From NCBI GenBank assembly GCA_963741355.1, contig CAVUIG010000019.1, positions 186,001 to 250,000 of the forward strand: a stretch of 64,000 bases of DNA, read 5' to 3'. This document shows, in pieces, positions 9,284 to 18,723 of the stretch. The position numbers and the translations under genes were made by a program. Below the pieces are notes generated by a model. It saw nothing but the letters and a program-made list of their open reading frames with translations. It was not told where the DNA came from and made no database searches. The first letter of the stretch is position 1; every line of letters starts with the position of its first letter. The DNA comes from CAIWHR01 sp963741355 (lineage in GTDB: Bacteria; Pseudomonadota; Gammaproteobacteria; Burkholderiales; Casimicrobiaceae).

Positions 9284-10174
9284 CTACTCGCTGCGAAGCA
9301 GATCGCCCTTGGTGAACGTCCAGGTCCGCGTGATGTGAAGGATGTCGGTGTCGCGCCTGATGTCCGGCGGGAACGACGAGTACGGCGCCGCCATCTCGAC
9401 GATCTTGACGGCGGCGGCATCGAGCACGCGATGTCCCGACGAGCGGTTGACCTCGACGCTCTCGATGTTGCCGTCGGCGCGGATCGACACGGTGAGCAGC
9501 AGGCTGCCGTAGAGCTTCTGCTCGCGCGCGGCTTCCGGATAATTGAGGTTGCCGACCCGCTCCACCTTGAGCCGCCAGTCCTCGACGTAGCGGGCGAACC
9601 GGTACTCCTCGGCCCGCGCGCCGATGAAGCGCCGCTTCGGACGCTTCTGGTAGGCGTCCATGTCCTTCGCGATCTGCGCCTCGAGCCGCATCACCTCGAG
9701 CGTGCGCTGCGCCATCTCGGCGGCGGTCGGCGCGTCGTCCGTCGGCGGCGCGTCGACCGGCTTCGGCACCGCAGCCGGCGTGGGCGTGCTCCTGAGCTGC
9801 GTGAGAAGCTCCTGCGTCTGCCGCTCGAGCGCGATGGTCTGCTGGGTCGCGACCGAAAGATCGTTGCTGGGCTCGTCCTTCGGCATGACGGGCAGCGGCG
9901 TCTTCGCCCGGCGGTCGGCATCCGTGTTGCCGCCGCCGTCGAGATGGGCCTGCGCGAGGATGTCCGCCTTGGTCGGCTTGGTGGGCGACTTCGCGTTGAC
10001 CAGCGCGACCTCGAGCATCGGCCCGCGATCGAACATGTTGGAGAGGTCGATCGCCTTGAACCTGATCGCGAGCACGACCGCATGGAGCGCGATCGAAATG
10101 CAGAGCGCCCAGACGACGAGGCGCCGGTCGCGCTCGCCGATGTCCCAATGGACCATCGGCAGCGGCGCCGCCAT
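9284..10174 (-). CDS. TonB-family energy-transducer-like protein
   Basis: 296 residues with one N-terminal transmembrane helix (WALCISIALHAVVLAIRF, residues ~22-40), a middle stretch rich in Pro, Thr and charged residues, and a C-terminal TonB domain with RVGNLNYPEAAREQ and LYGSLLLTVSIRADGNIESV, then SSGHRVLDAAAVKIV. It would span the periplasm and pull on outer-membrane transporters, or serve as a stand-alone TonB-domain protein, because no exbB/exbD is nearby. The start ATG 10174 gives the natural length; an upstream Pro/Ala-rich open frame (10175-10481) could be an N-terminal extension broken by indels. Gene order with aroE and mtgA is typical of betaproteobacteria. Confidence 0.82.
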   Translation of the reverse strand: MAAPLPMVHWDIGERDRRLVVWALCISIALHAVVLAIRFKAIDLSNMFDRGPMLEVALVNAKSPTKPTKADILAQAHLDGGGNTDADRRAKTPLPVMPKDEPSNDLSVATQQTIALERQTQELLTQLRSTPTPAAVPKPVDAPPTDDAPTAAEMAQRTLEVMRLEAQIAKDMDAYQKRPKRRFIGARAEEYRFARYVEDWRLKVERVGNLNYPEAAREQKLYGSLLLTVSIRADGNIESVEVNRSSGHRVLDAAAVKIVEMAAPYSSFPPDIRRDTDILHITRTWTFTKGDLLRSE

Positions 10175-10481
10175 CGTGGCAGCGCCGGGCCGGCGTGCAC
10201 CAGCAGGTCGGGGGCGATCGATACGACCGGTGCGGCGGACCCCGAGCCTTTCGGTTCCGCGCGCTTGCGCGGGCGCGTCGCGGTCGAGGCCTTGGGCGGC
10301 TTCTTCGTCGCGGCGGCGGTGGCTGACTGACGTGCGGCGGCGGCGCGGGCTTCGCCAGCGCGTCGCGCGGAGCGGTCGGCTTGCGGACTTTCGGCGCGCG
10401 CGCGGCCGCCGGCGGCGCCGCGGGATCCGGCACAAGCTGCGGGGGCGCAATCGGCTTCGGCGAGGCGGGTCGGCGCGGCAA
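10175..10481 (-). other. Pro/Ala/Lys-rich open stretch of uncertain status
   Basis: This 380-base gap (10175-10554) between the RNB nuclease and the TonB-like gene holds no clear gene. On the minus strand a TTG-initiated frame from 10481 reads SPKPIAPPQLVPDP and APKVRKPTAPRDALAKPAP; near 10330 a frame change continues the same composition as ATKKPPKASTATRPRKRAEP up to SIAPDLLVHAGPALP, right before the TonB ATG. The consistent composition on both sides of the apparent shift suggests real coding, perhaps a small basic Pro-rich protein or an extension of the TonB protein. A TACAAT hexamer on the minus strand (10517-10512) could be a promoter -10 box. Function unknown. Confidence 0.3.
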
Positions 10482-10554
10482 TTCGTGCGGGACGCGTTAT
10501 GTCAATGTCGTATTGTAGCGTGGGCCGATTCGGCCCGCTCCGCGGCAGGGGTTA

Positions 10555-12398
10555 TCACTGCGCCGGGCCGGCGTAGCGGCACTCGAGGGTCGCCGCCAGG
10601 AGGTCGATGCGGCCGATGGCGACCCGTACGGGATCGCCCGGCGCGAGCGGCGGCAGGTCCGCCAGTTTGACGACCAGCGGGAGCCGGTCGAGGCGGACCA
10701 GGTTCTCGCGAATCACCGAGCCCGCAGTCTCCTCGACCTTCTCCTGCAACAGCCAGCGCAGGCACCAGTAGTGCTCCATCCGGTCCTGGAATTCGGCATA
10801 GCCCGAATACGTCGCCTCGAAATCGGCGAGGATCGCGAAGAGCTCGGCGTCGTTGTCGGCGTAAGGCGGCTTCGCGCCGGACAGCACGGCGACGAGCTGG
10901 CGCTGGTTGACGAGATCGCAGTAGCGGCGCAGCGGCGAGCTCGCCCAGAGATAATGCGAGAGCCCAAGTCCCTGGTGCTCGGCAGGCCGGGTGCTCATCT
11001 TCACCTTGCCGTTCGCCTGCGTCCGGTACAGTCCCGCGGCGCGCGCGTCGGCGAGCACCTTGCCCCAGGTGCTGTTGACGAAGATCATGAGCTCGGACAC
11101 GAGCTTGTCGAGCGGGCTGCCGCGCGGCCGCGGTCGAATGGTGACCCGGCCTTCCGCCGACGCGTTCCAGTCGACGTCGAAGTTGTAGTCGATGCGGGTG
11201 AAGTCGGCCTTGCCGCGCGCGGCGAACAGCGCCTGCGCGAATTGCCAGAGCGCGCGCAGCTCGGCCGTCCACTCGGGGTCGGCGGGCGAAGGCAATTCGT
11301 TCGCGAACGCTTCGCCCAGCGTGTCGAGCGAGAGGTTCGCGGCGATCGGGACGCTCTCCGACGCGCGTCTCGTGCCTGACGAGCGACCCGTCCGGGCGCA
11401 GCTCGGCGTAGAGCGAGAGCGCCGGCACCGAGCGACCCGCGCCGAGCGTGAACGCCGCGATGACCTCGTCCGGCAGCATCGTGATCTTGCGACCGGGCAT
11501 GTAGACGGTCGAAAGCCGGCTGCGGGCGATCCCGTCGAGCGGCGCGCCGCGCGGAATCGAAAGCGCGGGTGCCGCGATGTGGATCCCGATCTCGCGGTTG
11601 CCGCTCGCGAGCTCGCGCACCGAGAACGCGTCGTCGATCTCGGTCGTCGTCGCGTCGTCGATCGAGAACGCGCGCACCGGCGCCAGCGGAAGCGGCGCGG
11701 ACGCGGGCAGCGCGCCCCACGGCGCAAAGGCCGTCCCCTGCGGAAACGCCTGCGCGAGAAACGCGTCGAAATGGTATTCGTGCGACGACGGAATCGCCCC
11801 GCAGCGCGCGAGCAGCGCCAGCGGATTGGTCTGCTGCGCGTCGCACGCCGCCATCAGCGCCTTCCATTCCAGCGACGCCTTGTCGGGCTTGTGCAGCAGC
11901 ATCGGGAGCTTCGCGCGGAGCGCGTCCGGCACGCGGTTCGCGGCAAGCTCGACGCACCACGTCGCGACTTCGGCCGCCTCGCGCTTCTTGCGCTCGACCG
12001 ACGCCAGCGCGGCCTTGAGCGCGTCCGGGAGGCGCCTTGCGGTAGCGTCCCTTGCCGCGCTTGTAGAAATACATCGGCGCCGTCGCCAGCGTGAGCGCCA
12101 CGGCGGCCGCTTCGGGCGCCGCCGGAGCGCGCCCGAAATATTCCTTCGCGAGTTCGTCGAATCCGAATTCGTCCTCGGACGACACTTCCCAGAGAAAATT
12201 CGGATCGAGCTCGCCCGCGAGCCGCTGCGCGTCGGCGTTGAGCGCCGCGGGAGACGGCTCGGCGAAGCGCAACAGCACGGCCGCCGCCTTGATCTTGAGG
12301 CGCTTGCCGGAGGCCGCCTCGACCTGCAGCGACGTGTCGTTGTCGGCGAGGACGGTGCCGGCCTTGAGCTGGCCGTCGTCCTCGAAAAAGACGTGCAT
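10555..12398 (-). CDS. RNB-domain exoribonuclease, RNase II/R family (two frameshifts)
   Basis: A 3'-to-5' exoribonuclease-like protein of about 613 residues. The N-terminal part (MHVFFEDDGQLKAGTVL) is a short OB-like region. The RNB catalytic block is FSIDDATTTEIDDAFS, whose Asp residues bind the metal ions; later come IHIAAPALSIPRGAPLD, YMPGRKITMLPDE and SSPLRRYCDLVNQRQL, the conserved product-side Arg motif. There is no obvious C-terminal S1/basic tail as in RNase R, which fits the smaller RNB proteins found beside tonB/aroE in betaproteobacteria. Breaks lie near 12040 (between GRYRKAP and RLPDALK) and near 11365 (between ETRVGE and SVPIAAN). Confidence 0.85.
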
Positions 12399-12445
12399 GG
12401 AGGGTCACTCGCGGTGCGGCCGCAGCGCGGCCGTTCGGGGCCCGG

Positions 12446-12451
12446 ATTATA
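12446..12451 (-). promoter_or_regulatory. Candidate -10 box for the RNB nuclease gene
   Basis: On the minus strand 12451-12446 reads TATAAT, a perfect sigma-70 -10 hexamer, in very GC-rich sequence 48 bases before the nuclease ATG. No good -35 hexamer is visible at 16-18 bases, so the call rests on the -10 alone. The gap 12399-12572 is divergent (aldo/keto reductase on the other side), so a promoter is expected here. Confidence 0.4.
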
Positions 12452-12572
12452 GCCTGCCGTACTTTGCGCGACATTCGCGCGCGCGGTGCGCAACGCCGCG
12501 TCCGCATGTCGGGCCGGCCGGTCGCCGATGGTAGACTTCGCGGTCCTCCGACGACGCACCGACGCATTCGAC

Positions 12573-13589
12573 ATGGACACCACGAAGATGGATTACCTCT
12601 CGCTGGGCGACAGCGGACTGCGCGTGTCGCCGCTGTGCCTCGGCACGATGATGTTCGGCGATCGCACCGACGCCGCGGAAGCGCAGCGGATCGTCGACGC
12701 GGCGTTCGACGCCGGCGTCAACTTCATCGACACCGCCGACGCGTATTCGACCGGGACCTCCGAGAAGATCGTCGGCGCCGCGATCAGGGCGAATCGGCAG
12801 CGCTGGATCCTCGCGACCAAGGTCGGCAACGTCATGACCGCGAAACCGCACGACGGCGGGCTCTCGCGGCGCTGGGTGCTGCGCGCCTGCGACGACAGCC
12901 TCGCGCGCCTTTCGACCGACTACATCGACGTCTATTACCTGCACAAGGACGATCCCGACACGCCGATCGCGGAGACGGTGGGCGCGATCGGCGATCTCAT
13001 CCGCGGCGGCAAGATCCGCTATTTCGGCGTGTCGAACTATCGGGGCTGGCGCATCGCCGAAGTCGTCGCCGAATGCGAGGCGCAGGGCGTTCCCCTGCCC
13101 GTCGTCTGCCAGCCGTACTACAACCTGCTCAACCGGCAGCCGGAGGTGGAGATCCTGCCCGCCTGCGACTACTACGGGCTCGGCGTCGCGCCGTACTCGC
13201 CGATCGCGCGCGGCGTGCTGACCGGAAAATACGCTTCGAATGCGCTGCCCGAAGGATCGCGCGCGGCGCGCCGCGACGCGCGGATGATGGAGACCGAATT
13301 CCGCGAGGAATCATTGAGGATCGCGCAGACGCTGAAGGTGCACGCCGAGAAGACCGGCCGCACGCTGACCCAGTTCGCGCTCGCCTGGCTGTGGGCCAAC
13401 GAGATCGTGACGTCGGTGATCGCGGGGCCGCGCACGACCGAACAATGGAACGACTACGTCGCCGCACTCGGCACGCGCTGGAGCGATGACGACGAGGCGC
13501 TGGTCGATTCGCTGGTCAAGCCCGGTCACGCGTCGACGCACGGCTACAACGACCCGCAGTACCCGTTCTTCGGCCGGATCGTCGACTAG
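12573..13589 (+). CDS. Aldo/keto reductase
   Basis: NAD(P)H-dependent oxidoreductase of the AKR superfamily, Tas/YajO-like branch, 338 residues. The catalytic tetrad is visible: Asp and Tyr in FIDTADAYSTGTSE, Lys in WILATKVG, and His in VYYLHKDD. The nucleotide-binding C-terminal block is TSVIAGPRTTEQW. The ATG at 12573 gives MDTTKMDYLSLG; the internal ATG at 12588 (MDYLSLGDSGLRVS), which starts where the family usually starts, is equally possible. It is intact, single, and diverges from the RNB nuclease gene. Aldehyde or ketone substrate unknown. Confidence 0.88.
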   Translation: MDTTKMDYLSLGDSGLRVSPLCLGTMMFGDRTDAAEAQRIVDAAFDAGVNFIDTADAYSTGTSEKIVGAAIRANRQRWILATKVGNVMTAKPHDGGLSRRWVLRACDDSLARLSTDYIDVYYLHKDDPDTPIAETVGAIGDLIRGGKIRYFGVSNYRGWRIAEVVAECEAQGVPLPVVCQPYYNLLNRQPEVEILPACDYYGLGVAPYSPIARGVLTGKYASNALPEGSRAARRDARMMETEFREESLRIAQTLKVHAEKTGRTLTQFALAWLWANEIVTSVIAGPRTTEQWNDYVAALGTRWSDDDEALVDSLVKPGHASTHGYNDPQYPFFGRIVD

Positions 13590-13592
13590 CGG

Positions 13593-14491
13593 CTAGTTGT
13601 TCGCGACGCCGTGCGGGACGTGTCCCGCGGCGACGTGCAGCAGCGCCGAGTCGATGTGCGTGCGCTGGTCGTCGAAGAAGATGTCGGCGCGGAACGCGCG
13701 CAGGAACTCGCCCTTGTCGAGCCCGCCGAGGAACAGCGCCTCGTCGATCCGGATGTTCCATGCGCGCAGCGTGCGGATCACGCGCTCGTGCGCCGGGCGC
13801 GCTGCGCGCCGTGACGAGCGCGGTGCGGATCGGGCCGGCGTCCTCGGGAAAGTCGGCCTGGATCCGGTGCAATCCGGCCAGGAAATCCTTGAACGGACCC
13901 CCGGACAGCGGCTCCTTCGCCGAATCCGATTCGCTCTGCGAGAACGCCGCGAGGCCCTGTTCCTGGTACACGCGCTCGGCTTCGTCGGAGAACAGCACCG
14001 CGTCGCCGTCGAAGGCGATGCGCAGCTCCTCGGTTTCGTTCGCGCCGACCGCGCTCGGGAAGATCGTCGCCGCAGCGTGGCCCTCCTCGAGCGCGCGGCG
14101 GACGTCGCCCTGGTCGGCGGAGAGAAAGAGATGCGCGCCGAACGCGGGCACGTAGCGTGAAGTCGCCTCGCCCTTGGTGAAGACCGCGCGCGTGATGTCG
14201 AGGCCGTAGTGCTTGATCGCGTTGAATACGCGGAGCCCCGTGTCGGCCGAATTGCGCGACAGCAGGATCACCTCGACGTACTGCTTGTCGGGGCGGTTGA
14301 GGCGCAAGCAGCTTCTTCACGAGCACGAAGGCCGGGCCCGGCGCGAGCAGCTCGTCCTCGTGCTCGACCTGGTAGCGGTGGTACGCGGCCACACCCGCCT
14401 CGGTGTAGACCCGGTGGCTCTCGGCAAGGTCGAACAGCGCCCGCGACGAGATCGCGACGACGAGCTTGTCCGCGAGCGTGGGCTTCGCCAT
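13593..14491 (-). CDS. 5'-nucleotidase, cN-I-like family (two frameshifts)
   Basis: Resembles the bacterial 5'-nucleotidase family related to eukaryotic cytosolic cN-I, which dephosphorylates nucleoside monophosphates with Mg2+ in a HAD-type fold. About 299 residues: MAKPTLADKLVVAISSRALFDL contains the region where the nucleophile block sits (here AISSRALFDL, as in this family), then VEVILLSRNSADTGLRVF, VLFSDEAERVYQEQG and the C-terminal EALFLGGLDKGEFL followed by ADIFFDDQRTHID. One extra G near 14312 and one extra C near 13790 break the frame. The gene stops 3 bases after the aldo/keto reductase stop on the other strand (convergent). Confidence 0.8.
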
Positions 14492-14556
14492 GCGCGAAGT
14501 ATACTGCCGGCGCGCCGCGAGGCGCCGCGCGGTCGCGGCGCGCCTTGCCCTTCGCG

Positions 14557-15829
14557 TTACGCCGCGCGCTTCAGGCCGTCGCCGATCTCGGCGAACACCG
14601 CGCGGACTTCCTCCACCGCCCAGTCGATCGCGCTGCGCTCGATGTTGAGCGGCGGCGCGAAGCGGATGACGGTACCGTGCGTGTCCTTCGAAAGAATTCC
14701 GCGAGCGAGCAGGCGGTCGACGACCGCGCGCGCCGTGATGCGCTCGCGATCCACCTCGATCCCGATGAAAAGCCCCTTGCCGCGGACGTCCTTGATGAGC
14801 GGGCTCTTGATCGTCGCGAGCCGCGCGAGCAGATGCGCGCCCTCGATCGCCGACCGCTCGACCAAGTTTCTCGTCATGGATGACGTCGAGCGCCGTCAGC
14901 GCAACCGCAGCCGCCAGCGGATTCCCGCCGAACGTGCTGCCATGATCGCCGGGCGCGAACACGCGCATCACCTCGTCGGTCGCGACGAACGCGGAGATGG
15001 GAAGCAGCCCTCCCCCCAGCGCCTTGCCGAGGATCACGCCATCGGGACGCACGCCGTCATGTTCGCAGGCGAGGAATTTTCCGGTGCGGCCGAGGCCGGT
15101 CTGGATCTCGTCGCAGACGAGGAGCACGTTGCGCTCACGGCAGATGCGCGCGCATTGCGCGAGATAGCCGGCCGGCGGCACGATGATCCCGCCCTCGCCC
15201 TGGATCGGCTCGACCAGGAACGCCGCGGTGTTGGGACCGATCGCGCGGGCGAGCGCAGCCGCGTCGCCATAGGGAATGGCCTTGAACCCCGGCGCGAACG
15301 GGCCGAAACCGTCGCGATATTGCGGCTCGGACGAAAAGCCGACGATGGTGATCGAGCGGCCGTGGAAATTGCTGCGGCAGACGATGACCTCGGCCTTGTC
15401 GGCGGGGATGCCCTTGACCTGGTAGCCCCACTTGCGCACGGTCTTCAGCGCCGTCTCGACGGCCTCGGCGCCGCCGCTCGACGGAATCACGCGATCGAGC
15501 CCGGTCAGGTGCGCGAGGCGCTCGAAGAGGCGCGGCAGGATCGGGTTATGGAACGCGCGCGACGTGACCGCGAGCTTTTGCGCCTGCTCGATCAGCGTGG
15601 CGACGATGCGCGGGTGCGCGTGACCGCAGCTGACCGCCGAGTAGGCGCTCATCATGTCGAGGTAGCGTTTGCCGTGCTCGTCCCACAGCCACGAGCCCTC
15701 GCCGCGCGTCAGCACGACGGGCAGCGGGTCGTAATTCGGGGCCGCGTAGCGGCGCTCGAGCGCAATCGAGGGGTCCACGCCGGCGACGCCGGAAGCCGGC
15801 GCGACGCCGGCAGCAAAACGCATATCCAT
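14557..15829 (-). CDS. rocD: Ornithine--oxo-acid transaminase RocD (frameshifted)
   Basis: A class III PLP aminotransferase that converts ornithine plus 2-oxoglutarate to glutamate semialdehyde. The N-terminus RYAAPNYDPLPVVLTRGEG and YLDMMSAYSAVSCGHAHPR are diagnostic of ornithine aminotransferases rather than acetylornithine ones. Further motifs are SSGGAEAVETALK, NFHGRSITIVGFS, VEPIQGEGG, CDEIQTGLGRTGK and the PLP lysine in ILGKALGGG. About 423 residues. One extra A near 14868 (GAGAAAC for GAGAAC) breaks the frame at VIHDE/NLVERS. It sits 65 bases downstream of the 5'-nucleotidase start on the same strand and is preceded by a 222-base gap without coding signal. Confidence 0.9.
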
Positions 15830-16051
15830 TGCCGATGCTCCTTGTGAGAGTCGGGCCCGGGGCAGTTGCCGCAGCGGGCCTCGAAGTCCGCCGCCCGGCT
15901 CGTGGCCAGCGTCGGACAGATTTTCCGGATCAACGGAAAAAGGCGCGATTATGCCGCCAAATCATGGGCCTAGTCTACCCCGGATCGTCCGCCGGGGCGA
16001 GCTGCGGTGCAGCAAGGGGGCCCGACGGCCTCGCCGCAGGCCTTCAAGGTC

Positions 16052-16528
16052 CTACCTGGCGGTCGACGTGCAGTTGCCGACGCGCGTTCCGGAGTACGCC
16101 ATCGACATCTCCATCGACTGGCCGTCCATCTTGCCGGCCATCCGCATCGTCCCCTGGTAACCGCTGCCGCCCGACGTCGTTTCGCCGGTCGCCACGTAAT
16201 CGTCCTTGCCCTTCTTGCACTCCATCCGGTAGGTGAACTTGTTGCCGACGCGCTTGGTGTCGACGACCGTGCAGCCGTCGTTCTTCGGAATCGTTCCGGC
16301 GTCGTTGCCCTTCTCGACGCAGACGCGGCGCGTCTGCGGCGGCATCGCCATCGGCATTCCGGGCATTTCCATCTTCGAGGTGACGTCCCACAGCTCGTCC
16401 TTGCCCTGCGGGTCGGCCTTGCCCCCGACCTGGGCCGCCGCCGATCCACAGGCGAGCGTCGCGAAGGTGACTACGAGGATGGCGCGCGCAGCCGGCGCAA
16501 CGGCGAATGGCTTTTCGTTCATTTTCAT
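16052..16528 (-). CDS. DUF3617 exported protein
   Basis: 158 residues with an N-terminal hydrophobic signal (ARAILVVTFATLACGSAAAQ, cleavage probably after SAAAQ). The mature part has the DUF3617 layout: LWDVTSKMEMPGMPMAMPPQ, then VCVEKGNDAG, CTVVDTKRVGNKFTYRMEC and a terminal Cys (GNCTSTAR), giving four Cys for two disulfides in the periplasm. Start ATG 16528 is chosen because GGGAG lies five bases upstream; an internal Met (MNEKP) follows two codons later. Role unknown in all members; common in betaproteobacteria. Intact. Confidence 0.85.
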   Translation of the reverse strand: MKMNEKPFAVAPAARAILVVTFATLACGSAAAQVGGKADPQGKDELWDVTSKMEMPGMPMAMPPQTRRVCVEKGNDAGTIPKNDGCTVVDTKRVGNKFTYRMECKKGKDDYVATGETTSGGSGYQGTMRMAGKMDGQSMEMSMAYSGTRVGNCTSTAR

Positions 16529-16606
16529 TCTCCCTAGGCAGCCGCCGCAGCGATGCGCGGTCAGTACCAATTCTAGCCGGACCTTGACGGCAGCGTGCGA
16601 CGCGCG

Positions 16607-17218
16607 TCACGCGCCGGCGCAACCGGCGAACCGGAGCACCGCCGGAATCTCGCCCGCGAAATCGGTCCAGCCGTGATCGCCGCCGCCGAGGACAAACTGC
16701 CATGCGCCGGCGTAGAACCCGATTGCGTCGCGCCAGGGGAGCACCTCGTCGCCCGAGCGCATCAGCAGGAAGTAGCGTTCGGGCCGGGTGATGCGCGGCA
16801 CGCGCAGCGATCGCAACGCTTCGAAATGCGCATCGGTCACTTCGAACGTTTCGCCACTGTGGAGATTCGTCTGCGTTCCGGCGTGGGGCCGCAGATCGTC
16901 CCAAGGGCGTATCGTCGGATTGATGACGGCCGCGCGCGCGCCGAAACGCTCGGCGAGATGCGTCGCGTAGAAGCCGCCGAGCGAGCTGCCGATCAGCGTC
17001 AACTCGTGTCCGGGATCGCGCCCCGCCAGCGTGCGCACGATCCACGCGGCAACGCTCTCGACCGCGGCGGCGGGATCGAATGGAAGATCGGGAACGTGCA
17101 GAAGCGGGCGCGCGGTCTCGGGCAGCGCTTCGACCGCGCGCACGAAAAGCTGCGCCTTCACGCTGCGCGACGACGAGCGGAATCCGTGCAGGTAGACCAG
17201 CGTGCGAGTCGCCGTCAC
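16607..17218 (-). CDS. YqiA/YcfP-like esterase
   Basis: 203-residue alpha/beta hydrolase. TLVYLHGFRSSSRSVKA gives the His-Gly block, TLIGSSLGGFYA carries the nucleophile Ser (about residue 78), and LLMRSGDEVLPW and GGGDHGWTDF give the Asp and His of the triad. YqiA-type proteins hydrolyse small esters, possibly acyl-CoA-like substrates; the physiological role is uncertain. The start is GTG at 17218. The gene follows mpl by 25 bases on the same strand, so probable cotranscription. Intact. Confidence 0.85.
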   Translation of the reverse strand: MTATRTLVYLHGFRSSSRSVKAQLFVRAVEALPETARPLLHVPDLPFDPAAAVESVAAWIVRTLAGRDPGHELTLIGSSLGGFYATHLAERFGARAAVINPTIRPWDDLRPHAGTQTNLHSGETFEVTDAHFEALRSLRVPRITRPERYFLLMRSGDEVLPWRDAIGFYAGAWQFVLGGGDHGWTDFAGEIPAVLRFAGCAGA

Positions 17219-17243
17219 CTGTGGAGCCTACGAAAGAGATCGC

Positions 17244-18628
17244 TCAACCGGCGAGCGCGTCCAGCAGCTTTTCGTGGATTCCGCCGAAGCCGCCATTGCT
17301 CATCACGAGCACGCGATCGCCGGAGCGCGCCTCGCCGGCCACCGCTCCGACGAGCGCGTCGATATCGTCGTGCACGGCGGCCTTGAGACCGAGCGGCGCC
17401 AGCGTCGCCGCCGCGTCCCAGCCGAGATTGGAGGCGTAGCAATAGATCCGGTCCGCTCCGGCGAGGCTCGCGGACAGCGCGCCTTTCATCACGCCGCGCT
17501 TCATCGTCTGCGAGCGCGGCTCCAGGACGGCGAGGATGCGCCCGCCGCTTCCCGAGCGGCGCAGCCCGTCGATCGTCGTCGCGATCGCCGTCGGATGGTG
17601 CGCGAAGTCGTCGTAGACCGCGATGCCGCGCACCGCGCCGCGCAATTCGAGTCGGCGGCGCACGCCGCGGAACTCCTGCAGCGCCGCGAGGCCGACGTCG
17701 ATCGGAACGCCCGCGTGCCGCGCCGCCGCGAGGGCGGCGAGCGCGTTGAGACCGATTGTGGCGGCCGAGCTGCGGCGCGTCGGCCGGCCAGCGCACGACG
17801 CCTTGCGGCGCGCTGCCGTGGGTGACCTTGCCGTCGACCGCGATCCGCCAGGCCGGCGTCATCACGCCCTCGGGGGAGGCGAGCTCCGCACCGGAGAAAT
17901 ATTCGATCTCCGACCAGCATCCGCGCGCCATGACGCGCGCCAGCGCGGTGTCCTCGCCGTTGACGATGAGCCGGCCCGAGCGCGGCACCATCCGCACCAG
18001 ATGCTGGAACTGGGTCTCGATCGCCGCGAGGTCGGCAAAGATGTCGGCGTGATCGTACTCGAGATTGTTGAGGATCAGCGTGCGCGGATGGTAGTGGACG
18101 AACTTCGAGCGCTTGTCGAAGAACGCGGTGTCGTATTCGTCGGCCTCGATGACGAAGAAGGCGCTGTCGGTGGGGCGCGCCGACACGCCGAAGTTGAGCG
18201 GCACGCCGCCGATCACGAAGCCGGGGGCCAGGCCGGTGCGCTCGAGGATCCACGCGAGCATCGCCGCCGCCGTCGTCTTGCCGTGCGTGCCGGCCACCGC
18301 GAGCACCCACTTGTCCTTGAGCACGTTCTCGTAGAGCCATTGCGGGCCCGAGATGTACGGGCGCCCGGAGTCGAGAATCGCCTCCATCAGCGGATTGCCG
18401 CGCGTGATCACGTTGCCGATCACGAATACGTCCGCGTCCTTCGCGACGCCGTCCTGCTGCGCCGGATCGTACCCTTCGACGAGGTCGATGCCGAGCGCCG
18501 CCAGCTGCGTGCTCATCGGCGGATAGACGTCGGCGTCGCAGCCCGGTCACCGTGTGCCCGGCAGCGCGTGCGAGCGCGGCGAGCCCGCCCATGAAGGTGC
18601 CGCAGATGCCGAGGATGTGGAGGTGCAT
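17244..18628 (-). CDS. mpl: UDP-MurNAc:L-Ala-gamma-D-Glu-mDAP ligase Mpl (two frameshifts)
   Basis: Peptidoglycan recycling enzyme that reattaches the tripeptide recovered from the wall to UDP-MurNAc with ATP. About 461 residues. The N-terminal nucleotide motif is HILGICGTFMGGLAALA, the Mur-ligase ATP loop is VAGTHGKTTAAAML, then EADEYDTAFFDKRSKF and ILNNLEYDHADIF, which are characteristic of Mpl. The C-terminal domain has AVYDDFAHHPTAI and the Mpl-specific LEPRSQTMKRG. Extra bases near 18548 (ACCGGGCTGC) and near 17765 break the frame. In Gram-negative bacteria Mpl acts with AmpD and LdcA, neither seen here. Confidence 0.92.
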
Positions 18629-18723
18629 GTCAGCCTTGCCGGAGCGCGGGGCAGTGGCGCCGCCGCAGCCGGCATTATCGCCGAGCGGCGGACTTTCGTT
18701 GGCCCGCGCCGACGGACGCGCCG

